Shown one piece after another: positions 1-7,180 of a DNA stretch of 64,000 nucleotides. Each line of letters begins with the position of its first letter. Positions within the stretch are counted from its first letter, which is position 1. A model generated the notes under the pieces. It had not been told where the DNA came from and made no database searches. It saw nothing but the letters and a program-made list of their open reading frames with translations. Both the position numbers and the translations under genes were made by a program. The DNA comes from an uncultured Oscillospiraceae bacterium (GTDB lineage: Bacteria; Bacillota; Clostridia; Oscillospirales; Oscillospiraceae), in the NCBI GenBank assembly GCA_910587345.1, contig CAJUKH010000026.1, forward strand, positions 62,001-126,000, given 5' to 3'.

Positions 1-375
1 TTTACAGTGACCAGGGCAGTTGGCTTCCCTATTTATGGTCCGCCGGTGGAAGAGATATTTCCCCCAGTGCCAAAGGACATTTATTGGGCCAGCCTGCTAA
101 ACGACATTCAGAATGTAGAAACCGAAATCATGACAGATCCTCTTTATTATGTATTAAATCTTTGCCGAATGCTGGCCTATCAGCAAGAGGGGCTGATTCT
201 TTCCAAGGAACAAGGCGGGCAATGGGCACTTTCCCATCTGCCTTTGTCTTATCAGCCAACCGTGGCAGAGGCCCTTGTTTGTTATCAAAAGGGCCTTCCT
301 TTTACCCCTGAGCACCACCAGGCCACCGCATTTGCACAGGCAATGACAGAGAAATTTTCCGCTTATGGTTCATAG
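1..375 (+). CDS. Aminoglycoside nucleotidyltransferase (AadA-like), C-terminal part
   Basis: Only the last 124 codons are in the window; the frame is open from base 1, so the true start lies upstream. The visible part matches the all-helical C-terminal domain (DUF4111 type) of AadA/ANT(9)-like enzymes, which adenylylate aminoglycosides. Landmarks are IYGPPVEEIFPPVP near the left edge, then LNLCRMLAY, SKEQGGQWAL, LPLSYQPTVAEAL. The catalytic N-terminal nucleotidyltransferase fold is outside the window, so activity and drug range cannot be judged. A strong hairpin terminator follows. It could be a chromosomal relative rather than an acquired resistance gene. Confidence 0.75.
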   Translation, partial: FTVTRAVGFPIYGPPVEEIFPPVPKDIYWASLLNDIQNVETEIMTDPLYYVLNLCRMLAYQQEGLILSKEQGGQWALSHLPLSYQPTVAEALVCYQKGLPFTPEHHQATAFAQAMTEKFSAYGS

Positions 376-376
376 C

Positions 377-418
377 AAATATCCCGCAAGGAAAAATCCT
401 TGCGGGATATTTGTTTTT
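377..418 (+). terminator. Rho-independent terminator
   Basis: Perfect 16-bp stem (377-392 with 397-412), four-A loop, then GTTTTT. It ends the nucleotidyltransferase gene. The convergent regulator gene stops at 417, so the T run overlaps that gene's stop codon. Confidence 0.85.
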
Positions 419-1085
419 ACTCTCCTTCTGCCTTTAGCCGTTCCAATTCTTTTGTATCCACAATACGATATCCCTCAGGACACTTTTCCAAGCAGCCTGC
501 TTTCACGAACTTTGCCAGCACATACAAAAAATGGCGGTAAGTCACCCCCAAAAATGCTGCCGCTTCCGTATGTCGTTCCCGGTACACTCCTTTATAAGCA
601 GTAAGCAGTATAAACGCAGCCAGCCGATGTTCCAATTTCCCCGATTGATTATGGGAATATCGGTTTGTGTTCGCCACTGACCTTTCTCCCAAAAATCGAC
701 ATAAAGCGCGAAGAAATGTCACATCATTCAACAGCATCTCTTTGCATTGAGAATACCGAACTGCGTAACAGGCACACGATGTAATGGCCGCTACTCCGTT
801 GCATCTCTTTCTGGTACCAAGCAATTCCATTTCTCCCAAAAAGCAGGGGCCTTCTGCAAAATTGACGAGCGTAACTTTTCCGTTGGCATGGGAAACGTAA
901 ATTTTTACCCTCCCTTCCAAAAGGATATACAGGACCTCTTTTGATTCTCCTTCTTCCAAGATCGTTGTTTCGCTATCGTACTGCACGAAACTTGTATACG
1001 GTTTTATATCGAATCCGAAATAGTTTTCCAACGGAAATCTATTTTGCCATTCTTGCAGCATCCTCTGGTTCTTCGGGAGCGCCAT
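417..1085 (-). CDS. Crp/Fnr-family transcriptional regulator (YeiL-like)
   Basis: A 222-residue protein with an N-terminal cyclic-nucleotide-binding-type beta barrel (about residues 25-130, with ILLEGRVKIYV and FLGEMELLG) and a C-terminal winged helix (AAAFLGVTYRHFLYVLAKFVKAG). The start is the ATG at 1085, six bases after an AGGAGGGG ribosome site; an earlier in-frame ATG at 1118 has no such site. There is no clustered N-terminal cysteine set for an FNR-type iron-sulfur cluster, so the ligand is unknown. The gene is divergent from a methyltransferase gene, and a perfect 18-bp palindrome lies between the two. Autoregulation and control of the neighbour are inferences from that layout. Confidence 0.85.
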   Translation of the reverse strand: MALPKNQRMLQEWQNRFPLENYFGFDIKPYTSFVQYDSETTILEEGESKEVLYILLEGRVKIYVSHANGKVTLVNFAEGPCFLGEMELLGTRKRCNGVAAITSCACYAVRYSQCKEMLLNDVTFLRALCRFLGERSVANTNRYSHNQSGKLEHRLAAFILLTAYKGVYRERHTEAAAFLGVTYRHFLYVLAKFVKAGCLEKCPEGYRIVDTKELERLKAEGE

Positions 1086-1102
1086 ATTATCCCCTCCTTT
1101 TC

Positions 1103-1120
1103 CTATGAGATTTCTCATAG
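1103..1120. promoter_or_regulatory. Perfect 18-bp palindrome, candidate Crp-family operator
   Basis: CTATGAGA-TT-TCTCATAG: 8-bp arms and a 2-bp spacer. It sits between the divergent regulator and methyltransferase genes. Its centre is 41.5 bp upstream of the start predicted from the TATACT box at 1141-1146, the usual position for Crp/Fnr class II activation. For the regulator gene it lies between a TATGAT box and the ribosome site, which would suit autorepression. Confidence 0.6.
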
Positions 1121-1140
1121 CTAATTATCATACCATAAAA

Positions 1141-1146
1141 TATACT
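1141..1146 (+). promoter_or_regulatory. -10 element of methyltransferase promoter
   Basis: TATACT with a predicted start near 1153 and a 26-nt untranslated leader. No recognisable -35 box lies at the right distance (1118-1123 reads TAGCTA), as expected for an activator-dependent promoter. Confidence 0.45.
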
Positions 1147-1178
1147 GAAACGGAATACCAATGAAGGAGGCTCCTTAT

Positions 1179-1811
1179 ATGGAACAGCGCGCATACTGGG
1201 ACCATGTTGCTCCCACCAAAGAATTCACACTTCCCCTGCAATCGGAACTTCTGGCACAGTGGGTCACCCCAGACAGCAGTATTTTGGATTTCGGCTGCGG
1301 TTATGGGCGCACTTTGAATCAGCTTCAGCAACTTGGATATCAAAATCTGTGCGGCATCGATTTCTCTCCCGAGATGATTCGCCGGGGAAAGGCGTTATTC
1401 CCCACACTCGACCTGCGAGTCAAAGTAACAGAGCAAATTGACCTTCCGGATCAAAGCGTTGACGCAGTTCTCCTCTTCGCCGTTCTTACCTGTATCCATC
1501 AGGACAAAGCCCAATCGTCTATCGTCCGGGAGTTATACCGCATTTTAAAACCAGGCGGCATTCTATATATCAACGACTATCTTTTGGCTTCCGACCCACG
1601 AAATTTACACCGTTATGAGAAATTTCAAGATAAATATGGCTGCTACGGCATCTTTGAACTCCCCGAAGGTGCTATCTGCCGCCACCATTCCCGGGAATAT
1701 CTTGATCGCCTTCTTTCGGCTTTTCACACAGCGCACTTTCAACCCCTGACATTTACCACCATGAACGGCCATACTGCCAGCGGATTTGCTTACCTTGGCC
1801 AAAAGCACTAA
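1179..1811 (+). CDS. Class I SAM-dependent methyltransferase
   Basis: A 210-residue protein with the Rossmann methyltransferase motifs: motif I ILDFGCGYGRTL (about residues 35-46), GIDFSPEMI, and LKPGGILYINDYL after strand 4. The C-terminal part resembles small cytosolic methyltransferases of unknown substrate. The ATG at 1179 is preceded by AAGGAGG eight bases upstream; the ATG at 1161 overlaps that site and is less likely. It is transcribed divergently from the Crp-family regulator and is probably under its control. The substrate cannot be told from sequence. Confidence 0.85.
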   Translation: MEQRAYWDHVAPTKEFTLPLQSELLAQWVTPDSSILDFGCGYGRTLNQLQQLGYQNLCGIDFSPEMIRRGKALFPTLDLRVKVTEQIDLPDQSVDAVLLFAVLTCIHQDKAQSSIVRELYRILKPGGILYINDYLLASDPRNLHRYEKFQDKYGCYGIFELPEGAICRHHSREYLDRLLSAFHTAHFQPLTFTTMNGHTASGFAYLGQKH

Positions 1812-1834
1812 AAAACGGGCGGTAAAACCGCCCG
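1810..1834 (-). terminator. Terminator of sigG
   Basis: CGGGCGG/CCGCCCG stem (1816-1822 with 1828-1834) followed on the minus strand by six T. It lies directly after the sigG stop codon and also abuts the end of the methyltransferase gene. Confidence 0.8.
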
Positions 1835-1837
1835 CTT

Positions 1838-2608
1838 CTACATCCCTTTTCGTATCTGCTCCAATGCCCCTTTTTCCAAGCGAGAAACCTGTGCCTGAGA
1901 AATCCCCACCTCAACGGAAACCTCCATCTGCGTCTTTCCTTGAAAAAAACGAAGGGCAAGGATCTTCCTCTCCCGCTCCGGTAGCCGGGCCACAGCTTCT
2001 TTCAGCGCAATTCTCTCCAACCAACTATCGTCTGTATTCTTGCTGTCTTTTACCTGATCCATCACACAGACCGTATCACCGCTGTCTGAATAGACAGGCT
2101 CATAAAGACTGACCGGGTCGGTAATGGCCTCCAGCGCAAAAACGATTTCCTCTCTGCGAACATCAAGAATCTGTGCAATTTCCTCCACCGTAGGTTCTCG
2201 CTGATGCTGTGACATAAATTGTTCTTTGGCCTGTAAAACCTTGTATGCTGTATCTCGCATAGAGCGAGACACCCGCATAGAGCTGTTATCCCGAAGATAC
2301 CGCCGGATCTCTCCAATGATCATGGGCACTCCGTAGGTGGAAAATTTTACGTTGAGATCCACATTGAAATTGTCAATGGCCTTTATCAGCCCAATACATC
2401 CCACTTGAAAGAGGTCATCTGCATTCTCTCCCCTTCTGTCAAACCGCTGGATCACGGATAGGACCAACCGCAGATTCCCCTCAATAAGCTTCTGCCTTGC
2501 CGCCGCATCCCCTTCTTTAGTGCGGCGGAGGAGTTCCATGGTTTCCTCACTTTTGAGTACCTTCAGCTTTGCTGTATTTACTCCGCAGATCTCCACCTTA
2601 CCCTGCAC
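1838..2608 (-). CDS. sigG: RNA polymerase sporulation sigma factor SigG
   Basis: A 256-residue sigma-70 family protein nearly collinear with Bacillus SigG. The SigG-type N-terminus KVEICGVNTAKL, region 2 (NLRLVLSVIQRF, DDLFQVGCIGLIKAIDNF, KFSTYGVPMIIGEIRRYLRD) and region 4 (LALRFFQGKTQMEVSVEVGISQAQVSRLEK) are all present. SigG directs late forespore transcription. The start is a GTG at 2608 with AGGAGG nine bases upstream, which gives the expected N-terminus. The gene follows sigE, as in Bacillus, but has its own forespore-type promoter at 2642-2670. The assignment is secure. Confidence 0.97.
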   Translation of the reverse strand: MQGKVEICGVNTAKLKVLKSEETMELLRRTKEGDAAARQKLIEGNLRLVLSVIQRFDRRGENADDLFQVGCIGLIKAIDNFNVDLNVKFSTYGVPMIIGEIRRYLRDNSSMRVSRSMRDTAYKVLQAKEQFMSQHQREPTVEEIAQILDVRREEIVFALEAITDPVSLYEPVYSDSGDTVCVMDQVKDSKNTDDSWLERIALKEAVARLPERERKILALRFFQGKTQMEVSVEVGISQAQVSRLEKGALEQIRKGM

Positions 2609-2641
2609 GTCCGAAAGCCTCCTGCCCTGAATTTGTAAATT

Positions 2642-2670
2642 CAGTATTTCCTAACAGGGCGCTTTCATGC
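2642..2670 (-). promoter_or_regulatory. SigF/SigG-type forespore promoter of sigG
   Basis: On the minus strand, GCATG (2670-2666), 14 bp, then GGAAATACTG (2651-2642). This fits the SigF -10 consensus GGNNANAHTR fully and the GYATA/GHATR -35 type nearly so. It ends 33 bases before the sigG GTG. It matches the known scheme in which SigF starts and SigG sustains sigG transcription. Confidence 0.6.
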
Positions 2671-2743
2671 TCTTCCACAAATGGAATATTTTTTATCGTA
2701 GGACGGCTTTCGATGGAATTCTCCTCTTCAAAAGGCCCATGTA

Positions 2744-3466
2744 TCACATCATCCTCAACATCTCCCGCTTCAATCGCTCAATGATTCGTTTTTCCAATCT
2801 GGAAATGTACGATTGCGAGATACCAAGCTGATCTGCCACCTCTTTCTGGGTTTTCTCCTGACCGCCCCCTAATCCGTAGCGCAGAGTGATAATCAGCTTC
2901 TCCCGCTCTTCCAGCCGTTCCAATGCCTGTGAAAGAAGCTGACGGTCCACATCTTCCTCCAAAGGCTTCATGACCACATCCTCTTCCGTCCCCAAAATGT
3001 CGGAAAGCAGCAATTCATTGCCATCCCAATCCGTATTTAAGGGCTCATCAAAGGATATTTCGCCCCGTTGGTTAGAGGTTTTCCGCAGGTGCATCAATAT
3101 CTCATTTTCAATGCATCGGGAGGCATAGGTCGCTAACTTAATGTTTTTCTCCGCCTTAAACGTGCTTACCGCCTTTATAAGACCTATGGTCCCAATAGAA
3201 ATCAGATCTTCAATATTGATCCCCGTATTCTCAAACCGCTTTGCAATATAGACCACTAACCGGAGATTCCGTTCAATCAACGTACGTTTTGCTTCCTCGT
3301 CTCCCTCTGAAAGACGAAGAATCAGGGCAGCTTCCTCCTCTCGTTTCAAAGGCGGCGGCAGTGTGTCACTTCCTCCTATGTACATGACCTTTCCCGGCAG
3401 AGCAATTCCCCAGCGTGCCAGCAAAGCCCGGAGGCCCCACCAAAGCCGCCTGATTTTTCTCCACAT
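2744..3466 (-). CDS. sigE: Pro-SigE, mother-cell sporulation sigma factor
   Basis: A 240-residue sigma factor, the length usual for SigE. It begins with a basic, tryptophan-rich pro-sequence (about residues 1-26) before VMYIGGSDTLPPPL, the region cleaved by SpoIIGA. Region 2 (NLRLVVYIAKRFENTGINIEDL, KLATYASRCIENEILMHLRK) and region 4 (EKTQKEVADQLGISQSYISRLEKRI) are intact. The ATG at 3466 has AAAGGAGG upstream; the frame stays open further 5' but that stretch overlaps spoIIGA. It lies 16 bases after spoIIGA and is co-transcribed with it. Confidence 0.97.
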   Translation of the reverse strand: MWRKIRRLWWGLRALLARWGIALPGKVMYIGGSDTLPPPLKREEEAALILRLSEGDEEAKRTLIERNLRLVVYIAKRFENTGINIEDLISIGTIGLIKAVSTFKAEKNIKLATYASRCIENEILMHLRKTSNQRGEISFDEPLNTDWDGNELLLSDILGTEEDVVMKPLEEDVDRQLLSQALERLEEREKLIITLRYGLGGGQEKTQKEVADQLGISQSYISRLEKRIIERLKREMLRMM

Positions 3467-3482
3467 GTTACTTCCTCCTTTA

Positions 3483-4301
3483 TTATCCTCCCACCAGAGC
3501 GTGATAACCGCCTCCATCAGAAAGTGGAGTTGGCGACAAAGCCACCAGGATCGGACCATAATCCTCTTTCCCAACTTTGGCCTTGTCCACCTTAATGGCC
3601 AGTAACAACGCATGGGAAACTCCCACCGCCCGATAGGGCAACAATCTCCATCGATAGTCCTCTCCTTCCCTCGCCTCCAAAGCTGATACCGGATTACCCA
3701 GTTCCGCTTTCTTTGGACATTTCCCGGGCGGAAACAGATTTTCCACACGGTCCACCTCCGCCACCACCACCGGCTTTCCGGTCACAGGGTCTGAAAGGGT
3801 GTTTCCTGTGTCCAGCAGGGCGGTCAATCGACAACGTCGATTCCCCAACTGCAGTTCCACCGGCGCCAACTCCATGGGACCGTGCCTTAGGCCTCTGCCA
3901 AAAATCAGTGTCAATAATCCATAGCATACTGCCGCAGAAAGTAATATCGTTTTCAAGTCCATAACAGTCCCTGTTCCATTCAAAAGCTGAAGCGCCAGCA
4001 CCCCGCCACCAAATGTTGCTGAGACACCGAAGAAAACCAGGCTGACCCTTAAAAGTTCCTTACTCCCACCGAAGGCGATCAGCACCATAGCCGTCCCCAT
4101 CGCCAGCTTATACAAAGGGCTTTCCAAGAAGCCAAACCCCGGTACAAAAACAAAAGCGGCATATATACCGCCGAGTAACGCTGCCAAAAGCATCCATAAG
4201 CGGCGTATTTCCGTACCGGCCAGTCGAGCCGCCGAAAGGAGAAGCAGGTAATCCACCAACGTGTTCAATAAAAACACTTCATCCACATACACCACCGTCA
4301 C
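3483..4301 (-). CDS. spoIIGA: SpoIIGA, pro-SigE processing aspartic protease
   Basis: A 272-residue membrane protease that activates pro-SigE. The N-terminal half has about five hydrophobic segments (from VYVDEVFLLNTLVDYLLLLSA to about residue 135). The C-terminal domain carries the catalytic LLDTGNTLSDP motif, aspartate near residue 164, and the LLPYRAVG strand. The start is taken as the GTG at 4301: AGGAGG lies eight bases upstream, and the protein then begins TVVYVDEVFLLN like other SpoIIGA proteins. An upstream in-frame ATG at 4346 has no ribosome site. The operon order spoIIGA-sigE matches Bacillus. Confidence 0.95.
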   Translation of the reverse strand: MTVVYVDEVFLLNTLVDYLLLLSAARLAGTEIRRLWMLLAALLGGIYAAFVFVPGFGFLESPLYKLAMGTAMVLIAFGGSKELLRVSLVFFGVSATFGGGVLALQLLNGTGTVMDLKTILLSAAVCYGLLTLIFGRGLRHGPMELAPVELQLGNRRCRLTALLDTGNTLSDPVTGKPVVVAEVDRVENLFPPGKCPKKAELGNPVSALEAREGEDYRWRLLPYRAVGVSHALLLAIKVDKAKVGKEDYGPILVALSPTPLSDGGGYHALVGG

Positions 4302-4323
4302 CTCGTCCACCTCCTGCTTCCCT

Positions 4324-4356
4324 ATTATACGAAACCAATTCTTCAAAAAAGGTCAA
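4324..4356 (-). promoter_or_regulatory. spoIIG promoter with long spacer and 0A-like boxes
   Basis: TTGACC (4356-4351) and a perfect TATAAT (4329-4324) are separated by 21 bp instead of 17. The Bacillus spoIIG promoter has a similar over-long spacer and depends on Spo0A~P. The -35 overlaps a GGTCAAA on the opposite strand (4351-4357), and a second GGTCAAA lies at 4397-4403; both resemble the 0A box TGTCGAA. Confidence 0.6.
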
Positions 4357-4469
4357 ATCAATGACCGAACAAAAAAGGCCCCTTTTTTCTCAAAACGGTC
4401 AAATTCCGAATAACTTTTCTTCCGTCTTTACAGGAAAGAAAAAACCTTGAAAAACCTGAAAAATTCCCC

Positions 4470-4498
4470 TTGACTTGTTCATTGGAACATGATAAAAT
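4470..4498 (+). promoter_or_regulatory. Promoter of rpmG-secE-nusG-rplKA operon
   Basis: TTGACT (4470-4475), 17 bp, TAAAAT (4493-4498). It is divergent from the spoIIG promoter and followed by a leader of about 200 nt. Confidence 0.75.
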
Positions 4499-4504
4499 AC
4501 CATC

Positions 4505-4706
4505 ACCTATGAAAAGGGCTTTCTTTTTATGTCCGTTTTTACGGTGTAACGAGACATAAAACCCTCCCCTCAACGAGGACATAGGGAGGCAATCAATGCC
4601 GGCTCTACACCAAACCAAGGCCTTATTGGGCCTTTTGGGCTGGAGACGGCAAATAGGGCCGGCTTCAGCTTTTTTGTTTTGCCGGTCAAGTAATAAGGAG
4701 GTGCCG
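4505..4706 (+). promoter_or_regulatory. Structured 5' leader of rpmG operon
   Basis: About 200 nt with no convincing gene. Visible stems are TTTATGTC/GACATAAA (4526-4533 with 4553-4560) enclosing CCGT/ACGG, then CCTCCC/GGGAGG (4563-4568 with 4584-4589), then AAGGCC/GGCCTT (4617-4622 with 4629-4634). The class is unknown; autogenous control by a ribosomal protein is possible. Confidence 0.35.
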
Positions 4707-4710
4707 AAAT

Positions 4711-4875
4711 ATGGCAAAAGCTGGCAATCGGGTGAAAATCACCCTGCGCTGCAACGAGTGCAAGCAACGCAACTACAACACCATCAAGAACAAGAAGAAT
4801 GACCCTGACCGTCTGGAACTGAACAAGTATTGTCCCTTCTGTCGGAAGCATACCGTTCACACCGAGACCAAGTAA
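4711..4875 (+). CDS. rpmG: 50S ribosomal protein L33
   Basis: A 54-residue protein translated directly from the sequence: MAKAGNRVKITLRCNECKQ at the start and KYCPFCRKHTVHTETK at the end. Two CxxC pairs make this the zinc-binding (C+) form of L33 in the large ribosomal subunit. AAGGAGGTG lies just upstream. It is the first gene of the rpmG-secE-nusG-rplK-rplA run, the usual order in Firmicutes. The C+ type suggests zinc is normally available; no C- paralogue is visible in this window. Confidence 0.95.
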   Translation: MAKAGNRVKITLRCNECKQRNYNTIKNKKNDPDRLELNKYCPFCRKHTVHTETK

Positions 4876-4938
4876 TGAGCCGGTCGACTATGACAGGAAA
4901 TACTAATGATGGCTCACAAGAAAGAAGGGTATCACTCA

Positions 4939-5277
4939 ATGGCTGAAAACGAAAAGCTGGACCCGATGGAGACCACCGAGTCCGAAACTGTCGAGACTGT
5001 CGACACTCCCGAGGCTCCTGTAAAAAAGGAAAAGGCCGAGAAAAAGGCCGGCAAGAAGCCTGAGAAGAAGTCCAAGCCCGGCGTGTTCGCCCGCATTGGC
5101 CAGTGGTTTAAAGAAACCAAGGCCGAGCTGAAAAAGGTCCAGTGGCCTACTTGGAAACAGACCTTGAACAATACGCTGATCGTACTGGCCTTCTGTGTCG
5201 TTGTGGGCGTGTGCATTTTTGCTTTTGACAAGTTGGCCGATGGGCTGCTCAAAGCCTTGATCGACCTCTTCCATTAA
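4939..5277 (+). CDS. secE: Preprotein translocase subunit SecE
   Basis: A 112-residue protein: a charged, low-complexity N-terminal half rich in Glu, Thr and Lys (about residues 1-50), then the conserved SecE core FARIGQWFKETKAELKKVQWPTWKQT and a single membrane helix (LIVLAFCVVVGVCIFAF). It is the small essential clamp subunit of SecYEG. The chosen ATG at 4939 follows AAGAAGGG; ATGs at 4906 and 4909 are possible but have weaker sites. The extended acidic/lysine N-terminus is longer than the minimal SecE of about 60 residues. Confidence 0.92.
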   Translation: MAENEKLDPMETTESETVETVDTPEAPVKKEKAEKKAGKKPEKKSKPGVFARIGQWFKETKAELKKVQWPTWKQTLNNTLIVLAFCVVVGVCIFAFDKLADGLLKALIDLFH

Positions 5278-5287
5278 GAGGTAAGCC

Positions 5288-5809
5288 ATGGAAGAAGCAA
5301 AATGGTATGTGGTGCACACCTACTCCGGCTATGAAAACACCGTTGCGGCCAGCATTGAAAAGGCCGTGGAAAATCGGGGAATGCATGATTTGATACTTGA
5401 AACCAGCATCCCCATGGAAACCGTTACTGAAATCACTGATAACGGTCCCAAAACAGTGGAGCGCAAAGTTTTTCCCGGCTATGTGCTGGTAAAGATGGTG
5501 CTCACTGATGATACTTGGCATTTGGTCCGCAACATCCGCGGCGCTACCGGCTTCGTGGGTTCTGGCAATAAAGCCATCCCCCTCACGGACACCGAGATAT
5601 CCGCTCTGGGTGTAGAAAAGCACGAAATCGTTGTCAACTATAATGTGGGCGACAGTGTCAAGATCACCGATGGCGCTTTGGAATCCTTTATCGGCACTGT
5701 CGATGAAATCGATTTGGAACAAAGCAAAGTTCGGGTCGTGGTCTCCATGTTCGGTCGGGAAACCCCTGTCGAGCTGGAATTGGACCAAGTAGAAATCATT
5801 CAGGATTAA
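5288..5809 (+). CDS. nusG: Transcription termination/antitermination factor NusG
   Basis: A 173-residue NusG with an NGN domain (AKWYVVHTYSGYENTVAASI at the start, FPGYVLVKMVL, WHLVRNIRGATGFVG) and a C-terminal KOW domain (VGDSVKITDGALESFIGTV). It binds RNA polymerase and couples it to Rho or ribosomes. It begins 11 bases after secE with a short AGAGGT site and is part of the same operon. Length and motifs are complete. Confidence 0.97.
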   Translation: MEEAKWYVVHTYSGYENTVAASIEKAVENRGMHDLILETSIPMETVTEITDNGPKTVERKVFPGYVLVKMVLTDDTWHLVRNIRGATGFVGSGNKAIPLTDTEISALGVEKHEIVVNYNVGDSVKITDGALESFIGTVDEIDLEQSKVRVVVSMFGRETPVELELDQVEIIQD

Positions 5810-5825
5810 GTTTCAACACATATGC

Positions 5826-5857
5826 CCCACAAGTGGGAGGGACTGGCAATCAGTCCC
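5826..5857 (+). promoter_or_regulatory. Hairpins in nusG-rplK intergenic region
   Basis: CCCA/TGGG (5826-5829 with 5834-5837) and GGGACTG/CAGTCCC (5839-5845 with 5851-5857) lie ahead of rplK. Such structure before L11-L1 genes can serve autogenous control by L1, but no L1-site consensus was verified here. Confidence 0.35.
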
Positions 5858-5894
5858 GTCCATACCACATTTTCAGTAGGAGGTGCTGTTTCAA

Positions 5895-6320
5895 ATGGCA
5901 CAGAAAATCACCGGTTATGTGAAGCTGCAGATCCCCGCCGGCAAGGCAACTCCGGCCCCCCCTGTGGGTCCCGCCCTCGGCCAGCACGGCATTAACATCG
6001 CTGCTTTTACCAAGGAATTCAACGAGCGTACCAAGAACGACGGCGGCCTTTTGATCCCCGTGGTCATCACGGTTTACGCCGACCGTTCCTTTACCTTCAT
6101 TACCAAGACTCCTCCCGCCGCTGTCCTTATTAAAAAGGCCTGTGGCCTGGACAAAGCTTCTGGTGTCCCCAACAAGGAGAAAGTGGCCACTATCAGCAAG
6201 GATGACATTCGCAAGATCGCTGAGCAGAAGATGCCCGATCTGAACGCCGCCAGCATTGAGGCCGCTATGAGCATGATCGCCGGTACCGCCCGTTCCATGG
6301 GCGTTATCGTGGGCGAGTAA
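5895..6320 (+). CDS. rplK: 50S ribosomal protein L11
   Basis: A protein of exactly 141 residues, the standard L11 length, with the proline-rich N-terminal signature LQIPAGKATPAPPVGPALGQ and the rRNA-binding C-terminal domain (KMPDLNAASIEAAMSMIAGTARSMG). L11 forms the GTPase-associated centre with 23S rRNA. The ATG at 5895 follows TAGGAGGTG; an upstream ATG at 5883 overlaps that site. It precedes rplA, the usual pairing. Confidence 0.97.
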   Translation: MAQKITGYVKLQIPAGKATPAPPVGPALGQHGINIAAFTKEFNERTKNDGGLLIPVVITVYADRSFTFITKTPPAAVLIKKACGLDKASGVPNKEKVATISKDDIRKIAEQKMPDLNAASIEAAMSMIAGTARSMGVIVGE

Positions 6321-6339
6321 GGCGAGGAGGTACAAAGAT

Positions 6340-7032
6340 ATGTTTAGAGGAAAGAAATATCAGAACGGCGCTAAGCTCATTGACCGGGCTGCCGCCTACG
6401 ATGTGCAGGAGGCCATGGAGCTGGTTGTCAAGGCCGCTCCCGCCAAATTCGACGAGACTGTTGAGCTCCATGTAAAGCTGGGTGTTGACTCCCGTCATGC
6501 CGATCAGCAGGTCCGTGGCGCTATCGTTCTCCCCCACGGCACCGGTAAGAGCCAGCGGGTACTGGTTTTCGCCAAGGGCGATAAGGCTGATGCCGCTAAG
6601 GCTGCCGGCGCCGATTATGTGGGCGAAATGGACCTAGTGGAAAAGATTCAGAAGGAAAACTGGTTTGATTTTGACGTTGTGGTCGCTACCCCCGATATGA
6701 TGGGTGTCGTGGGCCGTCTGGGTAAGGTCCTTGGCCCCAAGGGTCTGATGCCCTCCCCCAAGGCCGGCACCGTGACTCCCGATGTGGGTAAAGCCATCGA
6801 AGAGATCAAGGCCGGTAAAGTGGAGTATCGTTTGGATAAGACCAACATCATCCACTGCCCCATCGGCAAGGTTTCCTTTGGCGCTGAGAAGCTGAGCGAA
6901 AACCTCAGCGCTCTTATGGGTGCTATTGTTAAGGCTAAGCCTTCCGCCGCTAAGGGTCAGTATGTTCGCTCCTGTGTGGCCGCCTCCACCATGGGTCCCG
7001 GTGTGAAGTTGAACGCTGCTAAGTTTGTGTAA
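6340..7032 (+). CDS. rplA: 50S ribosomal protein L1
   Basis: A 230-residue L1 with typical motifs: VELHVKLGVDSRHADQQVRG, VLPHGTGK, the domain II segment FDVVVATPDMMGVVGRLGKVLG and GLMPSPKAGTVTPDVGKAI. L1 forms the mobile L1 stalk and in many bacteria represses its own operon. GGCGAGGAGG precedes the ATG, 19 bases after rplK. It is followed by a strong terminator, so rplJL is a separate transcription unit. Confidence 0.97.
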   Translation: MFRGKKYQNGAKLIDRAAAYDVQEAMELVVKAAPAKFDETVELHVKLGVDSRHADQQVRGAIVLPHGTGKSQRVLVFAKGDKADAAKAAGADYVGEMDLVEKIQKENWFDFDVVVATPDMMGVVGRLGKVLGPKGLMPSPKAGTVTPDVGKAIEEIKAGKVEYRLDKTNIIHCPIGKVSFGAEKLSENLSALMGAIVKAKPSAAKGQYVRSCVAASTMGPGVKLNAAKFV

Positions 7033-7043
7033 GTAGTTTTGTA

Positions 7044-7090
7044 AAGTAGGACCGCTGAATCATTTCAGTGGTCCTACTTCTTCTATCTTT
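7044..7090 (+). terminator. Terminator after rplA
   Basis: A 16-bp stem (7044-7059 with 7063-7078, one G-U pair), three-base loop, then a pyrimidine-rich tail. It separates the rplKA and rplJL units. Confidence 0.8.
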
Positions 7091-7145
7091 ATGCTGCTCC
7101 ATCTCTATTTTCAACATTTCTCTTCATGATATTTTCAATTTTTCC

Positions 7146-7174
7146 TTGACATTCAATGCTTTATAAACTATAAT
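7146..7174 (+). promoter_or_regulatory. rplJL promoter (full consensus)
   Basis: TTGACA (7146-7151), 17 bp, TATAAT (7169-7174): both hexamers are perfect. This is expected of a highly expressed ribosomal operon. Confidence 0.9.
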
Positions 7175-7180
7175 GATATG

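Noticed and set aside
4476..4492. LexA-type operator in the rpmG promoter spacer
   Set aside because: TGTTC-ATTG-GAACA has the half-sites in reverse order to the Firmicutes SOS box (GAAC...GTTC), so it is probably chance.
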